From assembly GCA_033558025.1 (NCBI GenBank), contig JAUCEF010000001.1, forward strand, positions 558,001 to 622,000: a DNA stretch of 64,000 nucleotides, given 5' to 3'. This stretch comes from Phytophthora sp. 'mugwort' (lineage: Eukaryota > Oomycota > Peronosporomycetes > Peronosporales > Peronosporaceae). Shown one piece after another: positions 46,445-57,793 of the stretch. Positions within the stretch are counted from its first letter, which is position 1. Each line of letters starts with the position of its first letter. A program made the translations under genes and the position numbers. The notes under the pieces were generated by a model. That model did not search any database and was not told where the DNA came from. It saw only the letters and a program-made list of their open reading frames with translations.

Positions 46445-47677
46445 TTAACTATACGTATACGTATTAATGTTGGCATTGACCAAGTACTTTTCATGCTCTG
46501 CCAGATTTGATTTGCCTTCTGTATAGTATGGCCCTTCAGTACTTGAATCGTTGAACCTGTGACTACAGCCCAGAGTGCTTCCAGTACTTCTTGACGTCCT
46601 CAGCAGGCATCTCTTTCCACGCGTCGCAGATCCACTCCAGCGCATCGGCTGGCGAAATATCGTGCGGGTCTGGGTCACCATCAAGGTGACAAAGCGCTGC
46701 TCCTTGTGTGCGCGCGGCGGCAACATTTTAACCGTGATGTTGGTCAGTGGCTCCTCCGGCAACTTGTGCACCGAAGCATTGTCCAGCAGCAGGATTTGCC
46801 TGCCCTTCTCCACCATCACTTTGTCCACCTTCTCCAGCCACTGTCGGAAGAGCTTCACCGTCATCCACCCCTTCGCCGTACCGTCATAGACGGCTGAAGC
46901 TGGCTTGTCATCGAGCCATCGAGGTTTCTTGGCCTTCCCCAAGAACACCAAAGGCAGCTTTTCAGTGCCCGAGCTATTCATGGCCACAGCCATCTTGAGC
47001 CGATCTTTCTTCTGCTTTAGACACGGTGCCTCCTTCAGCGTAATGGAGTACTTGGGCGTCTGCCTGAAGAAAAAGGCCGCTTCATCCATATTAAAGACAT
47101 CGTCTGGATGGAAGCGGCCTATTCTTGACGTAGCTCTAGCGTTTATTCGCGGGCAGCGTCCATATCCACCGACCCCAAAAACAATTTTAACCATGGCCGC
47201 GGCGATTCTTCAGGTCGTAGCGGGCCATCATGTTGCCATCCATTCCTTGTAACTTAGGCTGCTGCTCAACCGGGATGCCGAGGAAGTCGGCGTACTCCCT
47301 TGCACGCCACCGTAGCACTCCCCCCGACAGAGCCTTCCTCTGCAACTCAAAATCCAACACCGCCTCCACCACGAACGTCTCCAGCAGCATGCGGGTCGAT
47401 GACGGGGATTTCTTGTTGCCCAGGAAGTCGGGCGGCGTCTGGCGCAACTGTGCCTCTCTCTTGAGCATCTTCGAAACGGTGGAGAGGTAGGGCGGCGTTG
47501 GCAAACCGACTCGGACTGCGTCCAAATGCTCAGCTTCCTGTAATTCCAGTGTGGCTGCTGGGCATGCTGCCGGCAGACCTGGAGCTGATGGAGCTTCGTC
47601 AGGCGGACGCGCTTGGGCAGAGAGACACAACGCATTGTGTCCACGCAGATGTAGGTTGGGTTCTTGGTCGGACACAC
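46445..47677 (-). pseudogene. pogo/CENP-B-like transposase remnant B
   Basis: From 47677, a two-part helix-turn-helix N-terminus: RLTKLHQLQVC in one frame, then STVSKMLKREAQLRQTPPDF and a CENP-B-like EYADFLGIPVEQQPKLQG in the next. The catalytic region (47194-46445) has DDVFNMDEAAFFFRQTPK (first D), GTEKLPLVFLGKAKKPRW, and QILLLDNASVHKLPEE (second D). After that the third catalytic block is deleted. A frame change leads to DISPADALEWICDAW and VKKYWKHSGL, the family C-terminus. Breaks near 47515, 47190 and 46710. The best preserved catalytic core among the pogo remnants here. Confidence 0.85.
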
Positions 47678-47908
47678 TCAGTGCATGATGGCTCGTGCTC
47701 GTGTGAATTGTGGGCGGGAAATTTGAATCTAAGAGCGGTTTCAGAGTGAAGGTTGGATCGATGTGACTAGCTCAATACTTATATCGAGGTCCTGCAGAAT
47801 CACCTATTTATGTGATTTGATAAATATGCTTTGTTACCCTGTGACTATTGCCGCTATCCCCTGTAAGCTGTCAGCCGTCGCATATTCACACAGGTTACTG
47901 TATGCATA

Positions 47909-49603
47909 CCGAATAACCTTAGTTATGGCGAGCTGTTTGTTATGGCATACAGCCACTCTGAGCCAATCAAGACAGGCGCGGGGAAGCTAAGCCGTTCACA
48001 CTTTTTTTGTTATCGCGTACATGTACTTTCCGCCTGTTCCCTTCACTTCTCGAAGACCACGAACGTCGCCTAAGCCACCCAGCCTGCCGAAAGGAAGACC
48101 ACGCCTTCCTGGTGGCCATGGCCGCCAACTCAACAAAGGCAAAGTCACTGCCTACACAGCCCGGCATAAGCTGAAAGTGCTGCAGTAGTTGGATATGTAC
48201 GACGACATTGCGCTAACAATCTCAACCTTTTACCCTACGCTGCCTGCGGCCAAGTACAACAGCCGCCGAACTCTTATTCTCTCCTGGCGCCGCAAGCTGG
48301 ACAAGATCGTGGCTGACTGTGCTGCACCCGGCCGAGGCAGCAAGAAAAAAAGCACGGTCGCGTGGTGCAGCCACCATGTGGCCTCCCCACCTGGAGTAAA
48401 ACCTCGTGCGTTGGGTTAATGATCTACGTGATAAAGGTGTTCCTGTCACCCCTATGATGCTGCGAATCCAGGCTTTGGGCGAGGCGAACGCTTCCGGCAT
48501 CAACCATTTCAAAGCGTCTTTTGTACTGGCAGCGTCTGTTTAACTGCTTGGCATTGCGGGCGAAAACTCGGCAGTGGCAAATTCGCCCACCCGAACTTAC
48601 CGAAATTGCGAAGCAGTTTGCCAAGGAAGTCCAAGGGAAGGACAAGTCTCTTCGTGTCACAACGATCTACAATGCAGACCAGACCGGTAAGTGGAAACTC
48701 TCGTTGATATTGATTCTATTATCACTAACAGTGCGCGTGTGCATCTATGAATTCACTAACTGTCAACTTCGAGTATATCCCAAAGCACACACTAGCCAAG
48801 AGAGGTAGTAAGACTGTGTGGGTGAAATGGGCAGGAAAATCAAAAGATCAGGCTACGGTGATGCTGCTCGGTAATTTAGACGGGTTGAAGCTTCCTCCGT
48901 TCGTCATCTTCAAAGTGCGGCCTTCCAAAGATACTGATCGCCACGAGCAAAACAATCGCCTCCGCCATGGCTTTGGCATTCAAATTTGGAAGTCTATTTC
49001 CACAGTTCAAACGGAGGGCGGCATGCAAGTCTACGGAAATGGAAAAGGTAAATCAAGTCGACGAAAAATGAAGTTGATATTGAAGATAACTAACGTATTG
49101 TGGTATTGTTGCAATGTAGGCTGGTGGAAACGGAGAATTGACTGTGAAATTTCTGCGTTTTCATTTCGGCAGCCTTTCAAGCTGCAGCCGCCGAGTCGAG
49201 CTTCATTGTATGGCTGGATTGACTCCGCCTGGGATAGCGTGCTGCCGTCAACTATTCGTGGAGGCTTCTTGCACTGCGGCACAGTCGAGCGCGATGAACC
49301 TGGTGACTTCCCGGAAGAAAGCGAGACATTGGTGTATGCGGACGAAGCCATTTGTGACGCTCTGCTCCACTCGAATATGATCGATCATACCCAAGCTGAC
49401 TTCGGCCTTGAAGAGGACTTTGACGAGCTCTTTCGCTCCATGACAGTAATAGATCAATAAAGTTCGCTTTGACTTGTTCGCATAACAACACGATGCCTTT
49501 GGTTTCTTGCAGACGTGAGCCTGCATATTCCGGTAGCCGGGGCATATCAAAAACTGGTCTCTATACTGCAGATCAGGTGTGTGCCATAACTAAGGTTATT
49601 CGG
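47909..49603 (+). mobile_element. pogo-like transposon with perfect 21-bp TIRs
   Basis: The terminal inverted repeats are perfect over 21 bp: 47909-47929 reads CCGAATAACC...TTATGGC, and 49583-49603 is its exact reverse complement. Both ends are flanked by TA (47907-47908 and 49604-49605). The interior is an internally deleted transposase gene with intron-like gaps. Exact ends suggest a younger or recently mobilised non-autonomous copy. Confidence 0.9.
48050..49460 (+). pseudogene. pogo-like transposase with internal deletion
   Basis: N-terminal helix-turn-helix pieces include YTARHKLKVLQ (stop) LDMYDDIALTISTFYPTLPA and then VNDLRDKGVPVTPMMLRIQA near 48420. Next are WQIRPPELTEIAKQF, TTIYNADQT (first catalytic D, ~48675) and an intron with donor GTAAGT at 48687. 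SKTVWVKWAGKSKDQATVML and PPFVIFKV follow, then a second intron at 49048-49119 (TAACTAAC branch-like). WWNGELTVKFLRFHFG comes next. The frame then jumps to PFKLQPPSRASLYGWIDSAW and an acidic tail ending TVIDQ at 49460. The second and third catalytic acids lie in the deleted part, so it cannot act alone. Confidence 0.82.
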
Positions 49604-49605
49604 TA

Positions 49606-51640
49606 CCGTTTCGACGCGTCACATTTTTGTCTTCAACTTACATTTGTATAGGAGTTCTCCCATCTCCCTTTATCCCTATCCCTCCCGCGCACCGATGACA
49701 TCGCGGTCTTGGGCTTTGCTTCGCAAGGCACTCGCTGCGCTCCTGCGAGGAAAAGATTCTAAGTTTGGCCCGCTACATGGATCGGTTCGCTGGGAAGCTC
49801 GGCGCTGGTCCGGCCACCGCAAATACCACGCGGTCCGGCTCACCGGAAAACAAGCCCGCTATTTAGTTCCAATTTTTAAAATGACAATATCTAGCATTTA
49901 GGGGGGGGGCTCTCGGCGGCCCACAGCTTGGACACAACTTTGTCTTGTCGATGAGCCCCTACATCACGCACAGTGGGTACTGGTCTCTTCGTTACACGTC
50001 ACCTTCATTACTTTGGAGTCGGCGAAAAAAACTTCATCGGCGAGGTTGTACTGGTATGTCTATTGCATATTGTGGGTGGGACACGTCGGGAGGAGTTTGA
50101 GGGTGAAAGTCTACACAGAGCCCGAAGAAAATGGCTCCCTAAGTATCACAGGCTGCTAGTGGTGGGCCTATTTTTTTAAGCATACAAACAATAGGCGATC
50201 GCATTGCTGCAATCTTGCGTCTAGGTGCCAAGCGTAGGCGTAAAAGTTGTCCACATGATCTGTACACAGCCTGTGTTTGACATATGCTACGTATAGTTTT
50301 TAAATTTGGAACGGTCAAAATAGTAGGCTTGGTTTGCTGGAGCCTGCTCCGTGGGCACCCCGCGCGGGTTTGCTATGGCTACGCGCGCTCGCAACCGCTT
50401 TCCTCCGTTGGTCGTTTTATGTGACTTTCACCCCCTCCTACTGAGACGGTATGCGTAGCCACTTTCATCTCGGCAGACAGTGGGTAAGATGTACGCGTTG
50501 GAGTCGCAACGCCGTGCGCCTTACCCTGCAGCGCGGCAAGCGATTCAAGCCTGATTTATCCCAAGTCCATCACCAACTGATGGCGCGGATCAAGGTCGTC
50601 GACTTTTGGTGGTCCTGGCCCTCATCACGTGCTCGGCAGGCGAAATTAGCTTGTATATTGTATGGTAGTGCGGCAGCATGGGCTCATGTAAGTCGTGATC
50701 TTCCCTCGTCAGTAAGCAAGCAAACAAGAACAACAAGTTTTGCATTTACTGTAACGCTGCTCCACACCTCGTACGCACAGGCCGAAATGCACGACCCCAG
50801 GAACAAAGGAAGATCAGGACAGTTCGGTGGAGAAGCAGCGTATCTTCTCGTCGATCAAATAGGAAAGCTAGTGCAGAGCACGTCCCGGGGACGAGCGACT
50901 AGAAAAAACTTTGCTACAAAGCGCCAAGGCAAAGGCAAGGGGCCGTGTAGAACGATATGAGGGTACCCACAATACGTAACGCGAGGGACAAGAGCGTGGG
51001 ACAAGAGATGGAAGAATCGCTGAGGCTCTCAGCGCTCTCAGCTCATGCTTCTTTTTCGTCTTCCTCACAAATCTCGGCAGGACCAGCTCCTCTCCATGGA
51101 TGGGAACTGATGGACGCTTGGCCCTGTCGAGATTCGTGAAGAAGATCAAGAGGAAGCGCAAGCTGAGGAGCTGCACACGAGGGGGGGGGGACGAAAAGGC
51201 TCCGTCTGGTGAAAGTCAAGATAATGCGGACCGCTGCATCCGACTGACAAAGCGACAGGAGGCCTCGAGGGATGCGATAGCGATAACACCACCACTGGGG
51301 ACAAGGTGTCTCAAGAGTAGGCGACGTGGTAGCAACGAAAGTCAGGAACGAGGCGGGAAGTCTAGTAAAACAGTGACAGCTCACGTCACATGCAATCCAG
51401 CGTATCTTCAGAATAGATTGAGGAGCCCGAGCGCTCTCTCACTTCCGGCTACCAAAGCTTTTTTGGACGAGTTCTCTACGCTTATGACTGAGTTACTGCC
51501 TATTAACCTTAATGGGCACCGCATCCGCAACTATACGGAAAGACGATAGTATTCAGGAGCCGACCACCTTATCAAAAGCGAAGATCAGTCCCCATTGTCA
51601 CGAAGGGCAACAAGCAATACCGAAAGAGCTCAAAATTATA
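49606..51640. other. Unassigned degenerate sequence left of the copia remnant
   Basis: Frames at 50451-50960 (169 codons) and 51100-51549 (149 codons) are basic and low in complexity with no recognised domain. A GTAAGT...CACAG pair at about 50689-50780 could be an old intron. G-runs occur at 49901-49909 and 51181-51190. This may be the gag or flanking part of the copia element that follows, but I cannot show it. Confidence 0.35.
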
Positions 51641-52875
51641 TAAAAAAACGCGACTTGGACTATTGTCGATACGCCTAGCAAAGAAACCAATCACTGCGAA
51701 ATGGGGGTTCAAGCTGGCGTTCAACAGCAAGGACGGTCTAGAGAGATTTAAGGCTCACTTAGTGGCTCGTGGTTTGCACCAGAAATACGGGATCGACTTT
51801 GCTGAATATTTGCACCCGTCTTGAAGTCCTAGAGCTTGAGACTTCTCGTCGCATAGGCAGCACACTGGTATGCAGCGATTCGGCTAGGAGACGCGTCTCC
51901 TTCATGCGCGCCAGCAGGGCTACAACTGCCATTAGGGAATTATCATACGACTGTTTTAGAGGAGCTTTACCGCCAAAATCCGAGCGACAAACTCTGGAAC
52001 GACACCATTCACCGATACTTACTGAAGTTTGGCTTGAGGGGGGGGGCATGTTGTACTTAGGTGATATGAGGGCAAACTAACGATACGGGGTCTTTATGTC
52101 GACGATGTGGTTGTCGTCAGCGCGATTCCGAGTGGACGATGCAGGAGATCGCGGAACAATTCAGATTGAGAAAAAACATGGACCCTGCTGAGAAGTGCAT
52201 TTAACAGAGCGACCGCGACATCTTACCTCCACCAGACAAACAATATTGACAACGTTCTGCGGCAGGGGAACATCCGTCCGGTGTCAACACCAATATGGTC
52301 AGCTAAAGAACTCCATAGCGATGCCAACGAACATTTTACCATACCAGTAGCATGCTCGAGACTGTCGAGCTTCTGCTATGGGTTACCAACTGCACACGCC
52401 CAGATATCCCGACGCCTGTGATCTACTTGACTCGCTTTGTGTCTGCGCCTGCCGTCCAATGTCATGTGGCGCCCACAGAGATGAAGTGTTCTTCGTGCGC
52501 GACACCGCGCGCGAAGCGTTACCACATCCCATCGATGTGGCCATGTTCATCGACGTTGACTGGGCCGGCGACAACGACTCTCGTACCCTGGCGGTCTGCT
52601 AACCATTAACAGCATGCTTATATCCACAATAAGAGTGACGCTCTCGCGTCGTACATTGGCAATCAGAGCGTCATCAAAAGCGCGGAGATCGTTGTGACTG
52701 AAGCCCAAACAATGAAGCACAGCAACATAAACTTCACTTCATACGCGGCGCTATCCGCAACGGTGGGGTCATTGTTACCTATTTCCCACCGCAGAGATGA
52801 AGGCTGGCATTTCATAAAGCGCTAGGCAAAATACTGCACTTACGCAACGTAGTCATGTCAAAGCTCGCAACCCGC
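51640..52875 (+). pseudogene. Ty1/copia pol remnant (RT and RNase H)
   Basis: Short frames follow copia reverse transcriptase order. ERFKAHLVARGLHQKYGIDF (51748-51807) is the classic KARLVAKG block. LYVDDVVVVS at about 52092 is the YVDD active-site motif. The SADADWAG-like IDVDWAGDNDSRT of RNase H is near 52555. KALGKILHLRNVVMSK at about 52817-52870 marks the polyprotein C-terminus. Stops and shifts are frequent. LTRs not identified. Confidence 0.82.
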
Positions 52876-52879
52876 GCTA

Positions 52880-53955
52880 CAGCGACCGCTAGAGGCATGA
52901 GGAGAAGTGATGGGGATTGCAGTGATGGCGCCAATTGCGATCAGTGCCGGAGTCGTTACATCAACATAAGGAGGTTAGGGATACAAGGCAGGGTGATGCA
53001 AACTCGCTCGGCAAGCCAAAACTACATCTGCGGTTTAAGATCCGTGTGCGTGGCACTCAGGCTAAAGCCCAGGGGATATCATGATTAAACTTCACTCGGC
53101 TTAGGATTACGTCACTTTTGACTTTTCAATGGGTCGTTTGGGGGGGCTAGGTTAACTGCCTTGACCCTCTGATTCGAGCGGCAGTGACACCCGTCCTGGC
53201 ATATCTATAGGCAAGATCGATGTTTGTTGTGTTGCGTTGAGTCTCTTGTGTTGCTGCCAGAGGCTCGAGTGTTGTGGTTGTGGTTGTGTTGCGGTAGCGC
53301 CGTTCGGTCAGCGCAGTGGCGTCAATAACGACTTGCGACAACTGCAACTACCGCAGCGACCCCTTCACCTAACCGCTCATGTAGCTAGCCAGACACTTCT
53401 ATCAATGTTCAAACTTCATTTTGCAATACGCCAAGTTTGAGGCCATGCAAGAAGGAGCAACCTTGTTCAGGATCAAGGAAGCTCTCTTCACTTTCGCGCT
53501 GAGTCCACTGCGTACAAGGAACGATAACGAGCGAGCACAGCGACAGCTGATACTGGGCACAATCATCTAGAGCTCAGGGAAAGCAAGCGGTATCTAGTTA
53601 TGGTAGCCACCGCAGTCGTATCGCTAGTAGACTACTAGTAGTACTACTGCTAGTTATTCGAAAGAAACCCCTAGCTCAAATCACCAACTACTACCGTCTT
53701 ACCCCGCACATTACATGTAGGTGTTCAAACTACAATTTCCTTCGTCATTGGGGTCACCGATCCCCCGTTTATAACGCACATTTAAATACAACGCCTAGGC
53801 AAAAGCGAAAAGGGTAGCCTTTTTCCAACTTGCACCACCATCCAGTGATTCGCCGAGCTGGCAAGCTTATACATAGATGAGCTCCGAACCAACCGTCAAG
53901 GAAGCCTCAGTATGTTAGCGTTAATTCTCGTCTCTCAGTCCTCAATTTCAATCCT
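52880..53955. other. Intergenic stretch, no supported gene
   Basis: Only short frames. A GT-rich tract at about 53220-53300 contains GTTGTG repeats, and a short TAGTAGTACTACT-like palindromic string lies near 53636. Possibly copia 3' sequence; nothing certain. Confidence 0.4.
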
Positions 53956-53959
53956 ACCG

Positions 53960-54760
53960 CCATGACCAGCAGTCGTCGCAGTTACAATGTTAACGAAAAC
54001 TCGCAGTTATTGCTGAGTACGAAGCTGGTGTCAGTGGGTGCGGCTTTCATGCACTGGCCAAAAAGCACGGCATTGCATCGGGAAATATTCGAGGGTGGTG
54101 GAAGAACTGTGAGAAGTTGAACAAGGCGGCTAAAGATCGCCAGTTTGCCACGAGATCGGCACGGCGCCTCGGTGGCAGAGGTCGGCGACCTGCACGCATC
54201 TTGAGCAGATGCTCTTCGGCTGGGTGTGTGACCGAAACAGCAAAGGTCTTCGAGTGAAGGACAAGTACGTTCGTCGCCAAACCATTAACATGTACCGCAA
54301 GCTTCAAGGTGAAACCGCCGTCGGATTTGAGGCTTCCTCGGGCTGGCTGGCTCGATTTAAGAAGCATTGAAACTTAGTTTCTCACAGGCAGACAGTATTC
54401 GAACTCTCCCTCTCGACGCTCCTGAAATTTGTCGAGAGTTTATCCACAAAGGCCAACACTTGAGTCAAACGCACGGAATAAAACCTGGCAATATTATCAA
54501 CATGGATAAAGTCTCTCGATACTTTAAAACCCAGCCAAAGTCGACAATTACGACACGTGAGATACGCGAGGTACTTATGCGAAAGGGGGATCAAGGCACA
54601 AGCGGTTTACGGCTTCTTTTACCATTGCTGGCGACGGCAAAATGCTACAGCCACACATTCTTTTCTCGAAGTTAAAGAACAAGCCTAAGGTTCCACCCTG
54701 GAATTCTCGTCGACGTTAATAGGACTGGGATGTGGAGTGACGGCTTGCTACAGGCGCCCA
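53960..54760 (+). pseudogene. pogo/Tigger-like transposase remnant, N-terminal half
   Basis: The start ATGACCAGCAGTCGT is followed by RSYNVNE and, after a shift, AEYEAGVSGCGFHALAKKHG and IRGWWKNCEKLNKA (helix-turn-helix). Then comes GFEASSGWLARFKKH, the CENP-B-type second helix domain. The catalytic start HGIKPGNIINMDKVSRYF (first D) follows, with PKSTITTREIREVLMRKG and, in another frame, VDVNRTGMWSDG near 54715. Truncated before the second catalytic acid, at the junction with a hAT remnant. Confidence 0.82.
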
Positions 54761-55450
54761 GAGCTTGATTGGTCAAAAATAGACAGGATATTCCGGATAT
54801 ACGCGTAGTGGGACTCAGCGCTCATGGTCGCCTCGTCAAGCGGAGTCAGTGCCAAAAGCAGGTACTTCTCCAGCCCCCCGTGCCAGAACAGAGCATACAG
54901 AGTCACATAGTGATCTGAAAAGCACGACCACCCGTCGAACATGATCCAAAAATGCCGTGGGATGACTGCAGTGATCGCCAGCTCTTCAGCTTCGGTCGTC
55001 GCAGTGATGCACTTCTTGAGCGTCTTGGAGGGGATGGGCTTCGGACGAGACATAACGCGGATCACCGATTAGTCCACCTCAGAGAGTGGCATGTTGCGGT
55101 CTGTGACCCACGCCAATCAGCTGTAGATGTTGGCCATCTTGCCGTTCCCGAAGCCGAATGAGTGCAGGTTGCACTCGTTCGGCCGTAGCGCCGGGATGCG
55201 TAACGTAATCAGCGTATTTGTCGTGGAGGTGGCTACAGCAACGAGGTTGCCGTAGCCACTCGAAGGCAGCTGACGGCGCACCGAGCCGCGTACTTGCGCT
55301 TGAAAAGTGGTCTAGAAGGGCTGCGAAGAGGGCCCGACAGATATCGGCGTTCTTGGCCACGGCGAAGAGAGTAGCAGCGGAGTAGAGGAGGAAGTAGAAG
55401 TCCAAATGCGGAATGAAGTGGAAAACAACTAGCTGTTGAGCGAGAGGCAT
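54748..55450 (-). pseudogene. hAT-like transposase N-terminal remnant
   Basis: The minus-strand frame 55450-55079, then 55065-54748. The second has PIPSKTLKKCITATTEAEEL and RHFWIMFDGWSCFSDHYVTL, the DGW-type start of the hAT/DUF659 catalytic region common in oomycetes. The first includes a degenerate BED-like zinc-finger region (HLHDKYADYVTHPG in a shifted frame). Truncated downstream at 54748, where it meets the tail of the pogo remnant. Confidence 0.72.
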
Positions 55451-56656
55451 GGTATATTCACTGGCTTCTAGACATCACTAGACGATAGAGCATAAATGAA
55501 GATAGTTGCACTCAGTATAGAATACAGCAAGTAAGTCGTTTTTTTTCAGTTTTGCCTTTAAAATTAAGTGCTTGACTTGAAAAAAAATATTTCCCAAATT
55601 ATTAGTGATACCTAGAAGCTATAAAATGTATTGAAGTAAACCAAATAGCAATGGTATATTTAATATAATAATAAATCAACGACTGGGTATATTTTAATTA
55701 TACTATATCCTAAAACTCAACGCTAACGTCGCTCCGTCCGTCCGTCCGTCCGTCTGTCACGCCATTCCGTAAAACTTATGTGCAAACAGACACGGCGTGT
55801 TCTAAAACGTTTTCTTGTAGTCCTAAACATTACTTTATTGACCGCATATTGAAGTACTGGCAGTTCGACAAGTTTAACCGGTTGGCTTAATGAGAGCAAC
55901 CCAGACTAGGGGAACAGGGTCAGCCGCTCGCTGTTTGTTATCCATAAATAGACGAGTTTATGCTTCGAGTCGATTTTGAGCTCAGCGTGCCAAAGTATTT
56001 GGCAAAATTTGATGCACTCAAATAACACTCGACAATCTGATGTATACTTTAGCCTGCTCCTGAAAATGGAGGCCGTGCCGCTCCTCTCGGTTTTGACGGG
56101 CTGACTGCAGCGCATAGGCAGGTCCACCTACTGGGACCAATACTAAACCCACCGCCGCGTAGCGGCGGCGCTCGGCTAGTTATGCAAGAAAAGAATAATC
56201 AGCAACACAATAGTAAAAATAGCGGTAGAGAGATTACTTTTTCGTCTGCCTGTTCGCGCTTCGCCAACCATCAAGGAGATTCCGGAAGGAGGGATGACTG
56301 CATGCCTACATCGAAAATGCCGCCACCTGCTACGCGATCCACTTCCCCACAAGTCGCATTGATATAGCTAGGCTAGTTAACTTTAAGAAATATCGGATAT
56401 CCAGGCGCAACACACGACCCCTAGTGTCCGCAGGTATCCAACCACATACCGTCATTCACCGCGAAGGCGTGCAACGAGTACTTTCGGTCATCGGCTGGCT
56501 GTGAACCGCAGGGAAATCAGGATGGATATGCCACGAGGGTGTCAAGACGACGATGGCAGAAGGAGATCTCAGCGAAAGAATCGACAGCGTTTCAAGTGGT
56601 CATTGACTAATGTTGCAGTGCGTGGCGTAAGATGCTTGAATAATTATGTAGTCTAC
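55451..56656. other. Intergenic stretch with microsatellite
   Basis: No supported gene. A (TCCG)n microsatellite lies at 55733-55754. A GC palindrome CCGCCGCGTAGCGGCGG is near 56151-56167, a type of sequence often seen at oomycete repeat ends. Short frames elsewhere lack motifs. Confidence 0.45.
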
Positions 56657-57754
56657 CTACAGCTCAGAATACAGCACTTCCTCGCTGCGCACGTTGCCAG
56701 TGTCGTCATAATGCCGCTTCCAACTGCGGATTTCGTGGCGCTCGTCGCTATCAACCGTCCACTCGATCACACGTGCTCGCCGGGAGAAGTCTGATGCACC
56801 GTACGCTCGTCCGAAGCCACTGCCGCCTCCATAGCAAAGCTGGACGCCGTCTACAAGACAGCAGTACTCATTCAGGTGGTCGTGACCTACGAATGTTGCC
56901 TTCACCTCGTTCATCTCCGACAGCGTCGACAGCAAGCGCAAGTTCATGCCTTGGTCATGCACCCACTCGTTCTTCTCACCGTTGCAGCCGTCCTCCGAGT
57001 ACGAGAACTCGACCAGCGGGATGTGGAAGAACATGACAGCGGGCAGCACCGAGTCGGTGCTGCTGTGTCGCTCTGCGCGTCCGGTCTCCGATAGTTGGCG
57101 GTAGTAGTCGATCTGACTTTGCTTAATCCAATCGTACTCTGAGAAGACGTACGGGTACTTGTCCGTTAGCGCCTCGGCGCCCGAGTCCAGGAAGTACATG
57201 CGGAATACGGTATCGTCCACATCCCCCCAAGCCCCTGAAGTTGGCGCCGTCACATTAAGCATGTAGTTGCCAATGCCGTCCACAGTCTCCGGTCCGCTCA
57301 CTGTGTACGAATGGTTCTTCTCAGATACCAGCTCGACAATCTTCTCTCGTGGGAAGTCTCCCTCCTGGTCGTGATTGCCGAATACCATTCCATACGGGAT
57401 GTTGCGCTCCTCGGCCGCGTTCGTGACGACATCTATAGCACGTTGGTGCGAGCTGGGGCCGTAGACCTGCACGTTGTCACCCGTGAATGCAATAAAGTCG
57501 GGCTCCTCCAGGTCCAGCAACTGCTCCATGAACGCGTACGTAAGCGCCTCGGAGCAGTTCTGACTGATCATACCCGTCGGCACGCTATTGCCGCACCCCA
57601 CAGTCGGGATGCCCGTAATGTGGAGGTCGGCCAACTGCAGGATCTTAAACACCAGCGACGTGCCGTCCGAGTGATTGCGGGCCTGGATCGGCGCCTTCTG
57701 TGCGGTGGCCGCAGCCATGCTGAGCACGACCAACAATATCGCTGCGAATCTCAT
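56657..57754 (-). CDS. Secreted calcineurin-like metallophosphoesterase
   Basis: An intact single-exon frame of 365 residues. Residues 1-18 form a signal peptide (MRFAAILLVVLSMAAATA). The metal-binding motifs are all present in order: D43/H45 in LADLHI, GDN at 92-94, GNHD at 126-129, H244 in FFHIPL, and GHDH at 290-293. This is the PP2A/purple-phosphatase-fold pattern of the Dcr2/PAP29-like subgroup. Several N-x-S/T sites and no membrane anchor suggest secretion. It probably hydrolyses phosphoesters outside the cell or in the secretory pathway; substrate unknown. Its start codon faces away from the transporter genes, about 860 bp upstream of the first. An initiator-like sequence lies just upstream of the ATG. 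Length is normal for the family. Confidence 0.93.
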   Translation of the reverse strand: MRFAAILLVVLSMAAATAQKAPIQARNHSDGTSLVFKILQLADLHITGIPTVGCGNSVPTGMISQNCSEALTYAFMEQLLDLEEPDFIAFTGDNVQVYGPSSHQRAIDVVTNAAEERNIPYGMVFGNHDQEGDFPREKIVELVSEKNHSYTVSGPETVDGIGNYMLNVTAPTSGAWGDVDDTVFRMYFLDSGAEALTDKYPYVFSEYDWIKQSQIDYYRQLSETGRAERHSSTDSVLPAVMFFHIPLVEFSYSEDGCNGEKNEWVHDQGMNLRLLSTLSEMNEVKATFVGHDHLNEYCCLVDGVQLCYGGGSGFGRAYGASDFSRRARVIEWTVDSDERHEIRSWKRHYDDTGNVRSEEVLYSEL

Positions 57755-57771
57755 GCTTTCGGTCAGGTGGT

Positions 57772-57792
57772 GGAATTTTGGAAATGGCTGCT
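57772..57792 (-). promoter_or_regulatory. Oomycete initiator-like element
   Basis: On the minus strand GCAGCCATTTCCAAAATTCC resembles the oomycete core promoter consensus GCTCATTYYNCAWTTT with one gap. It lies about 20 bases upstream of the metallophosphoesterase ATG. Confidence 0.45.
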
Positions 57793-57793
57793 C

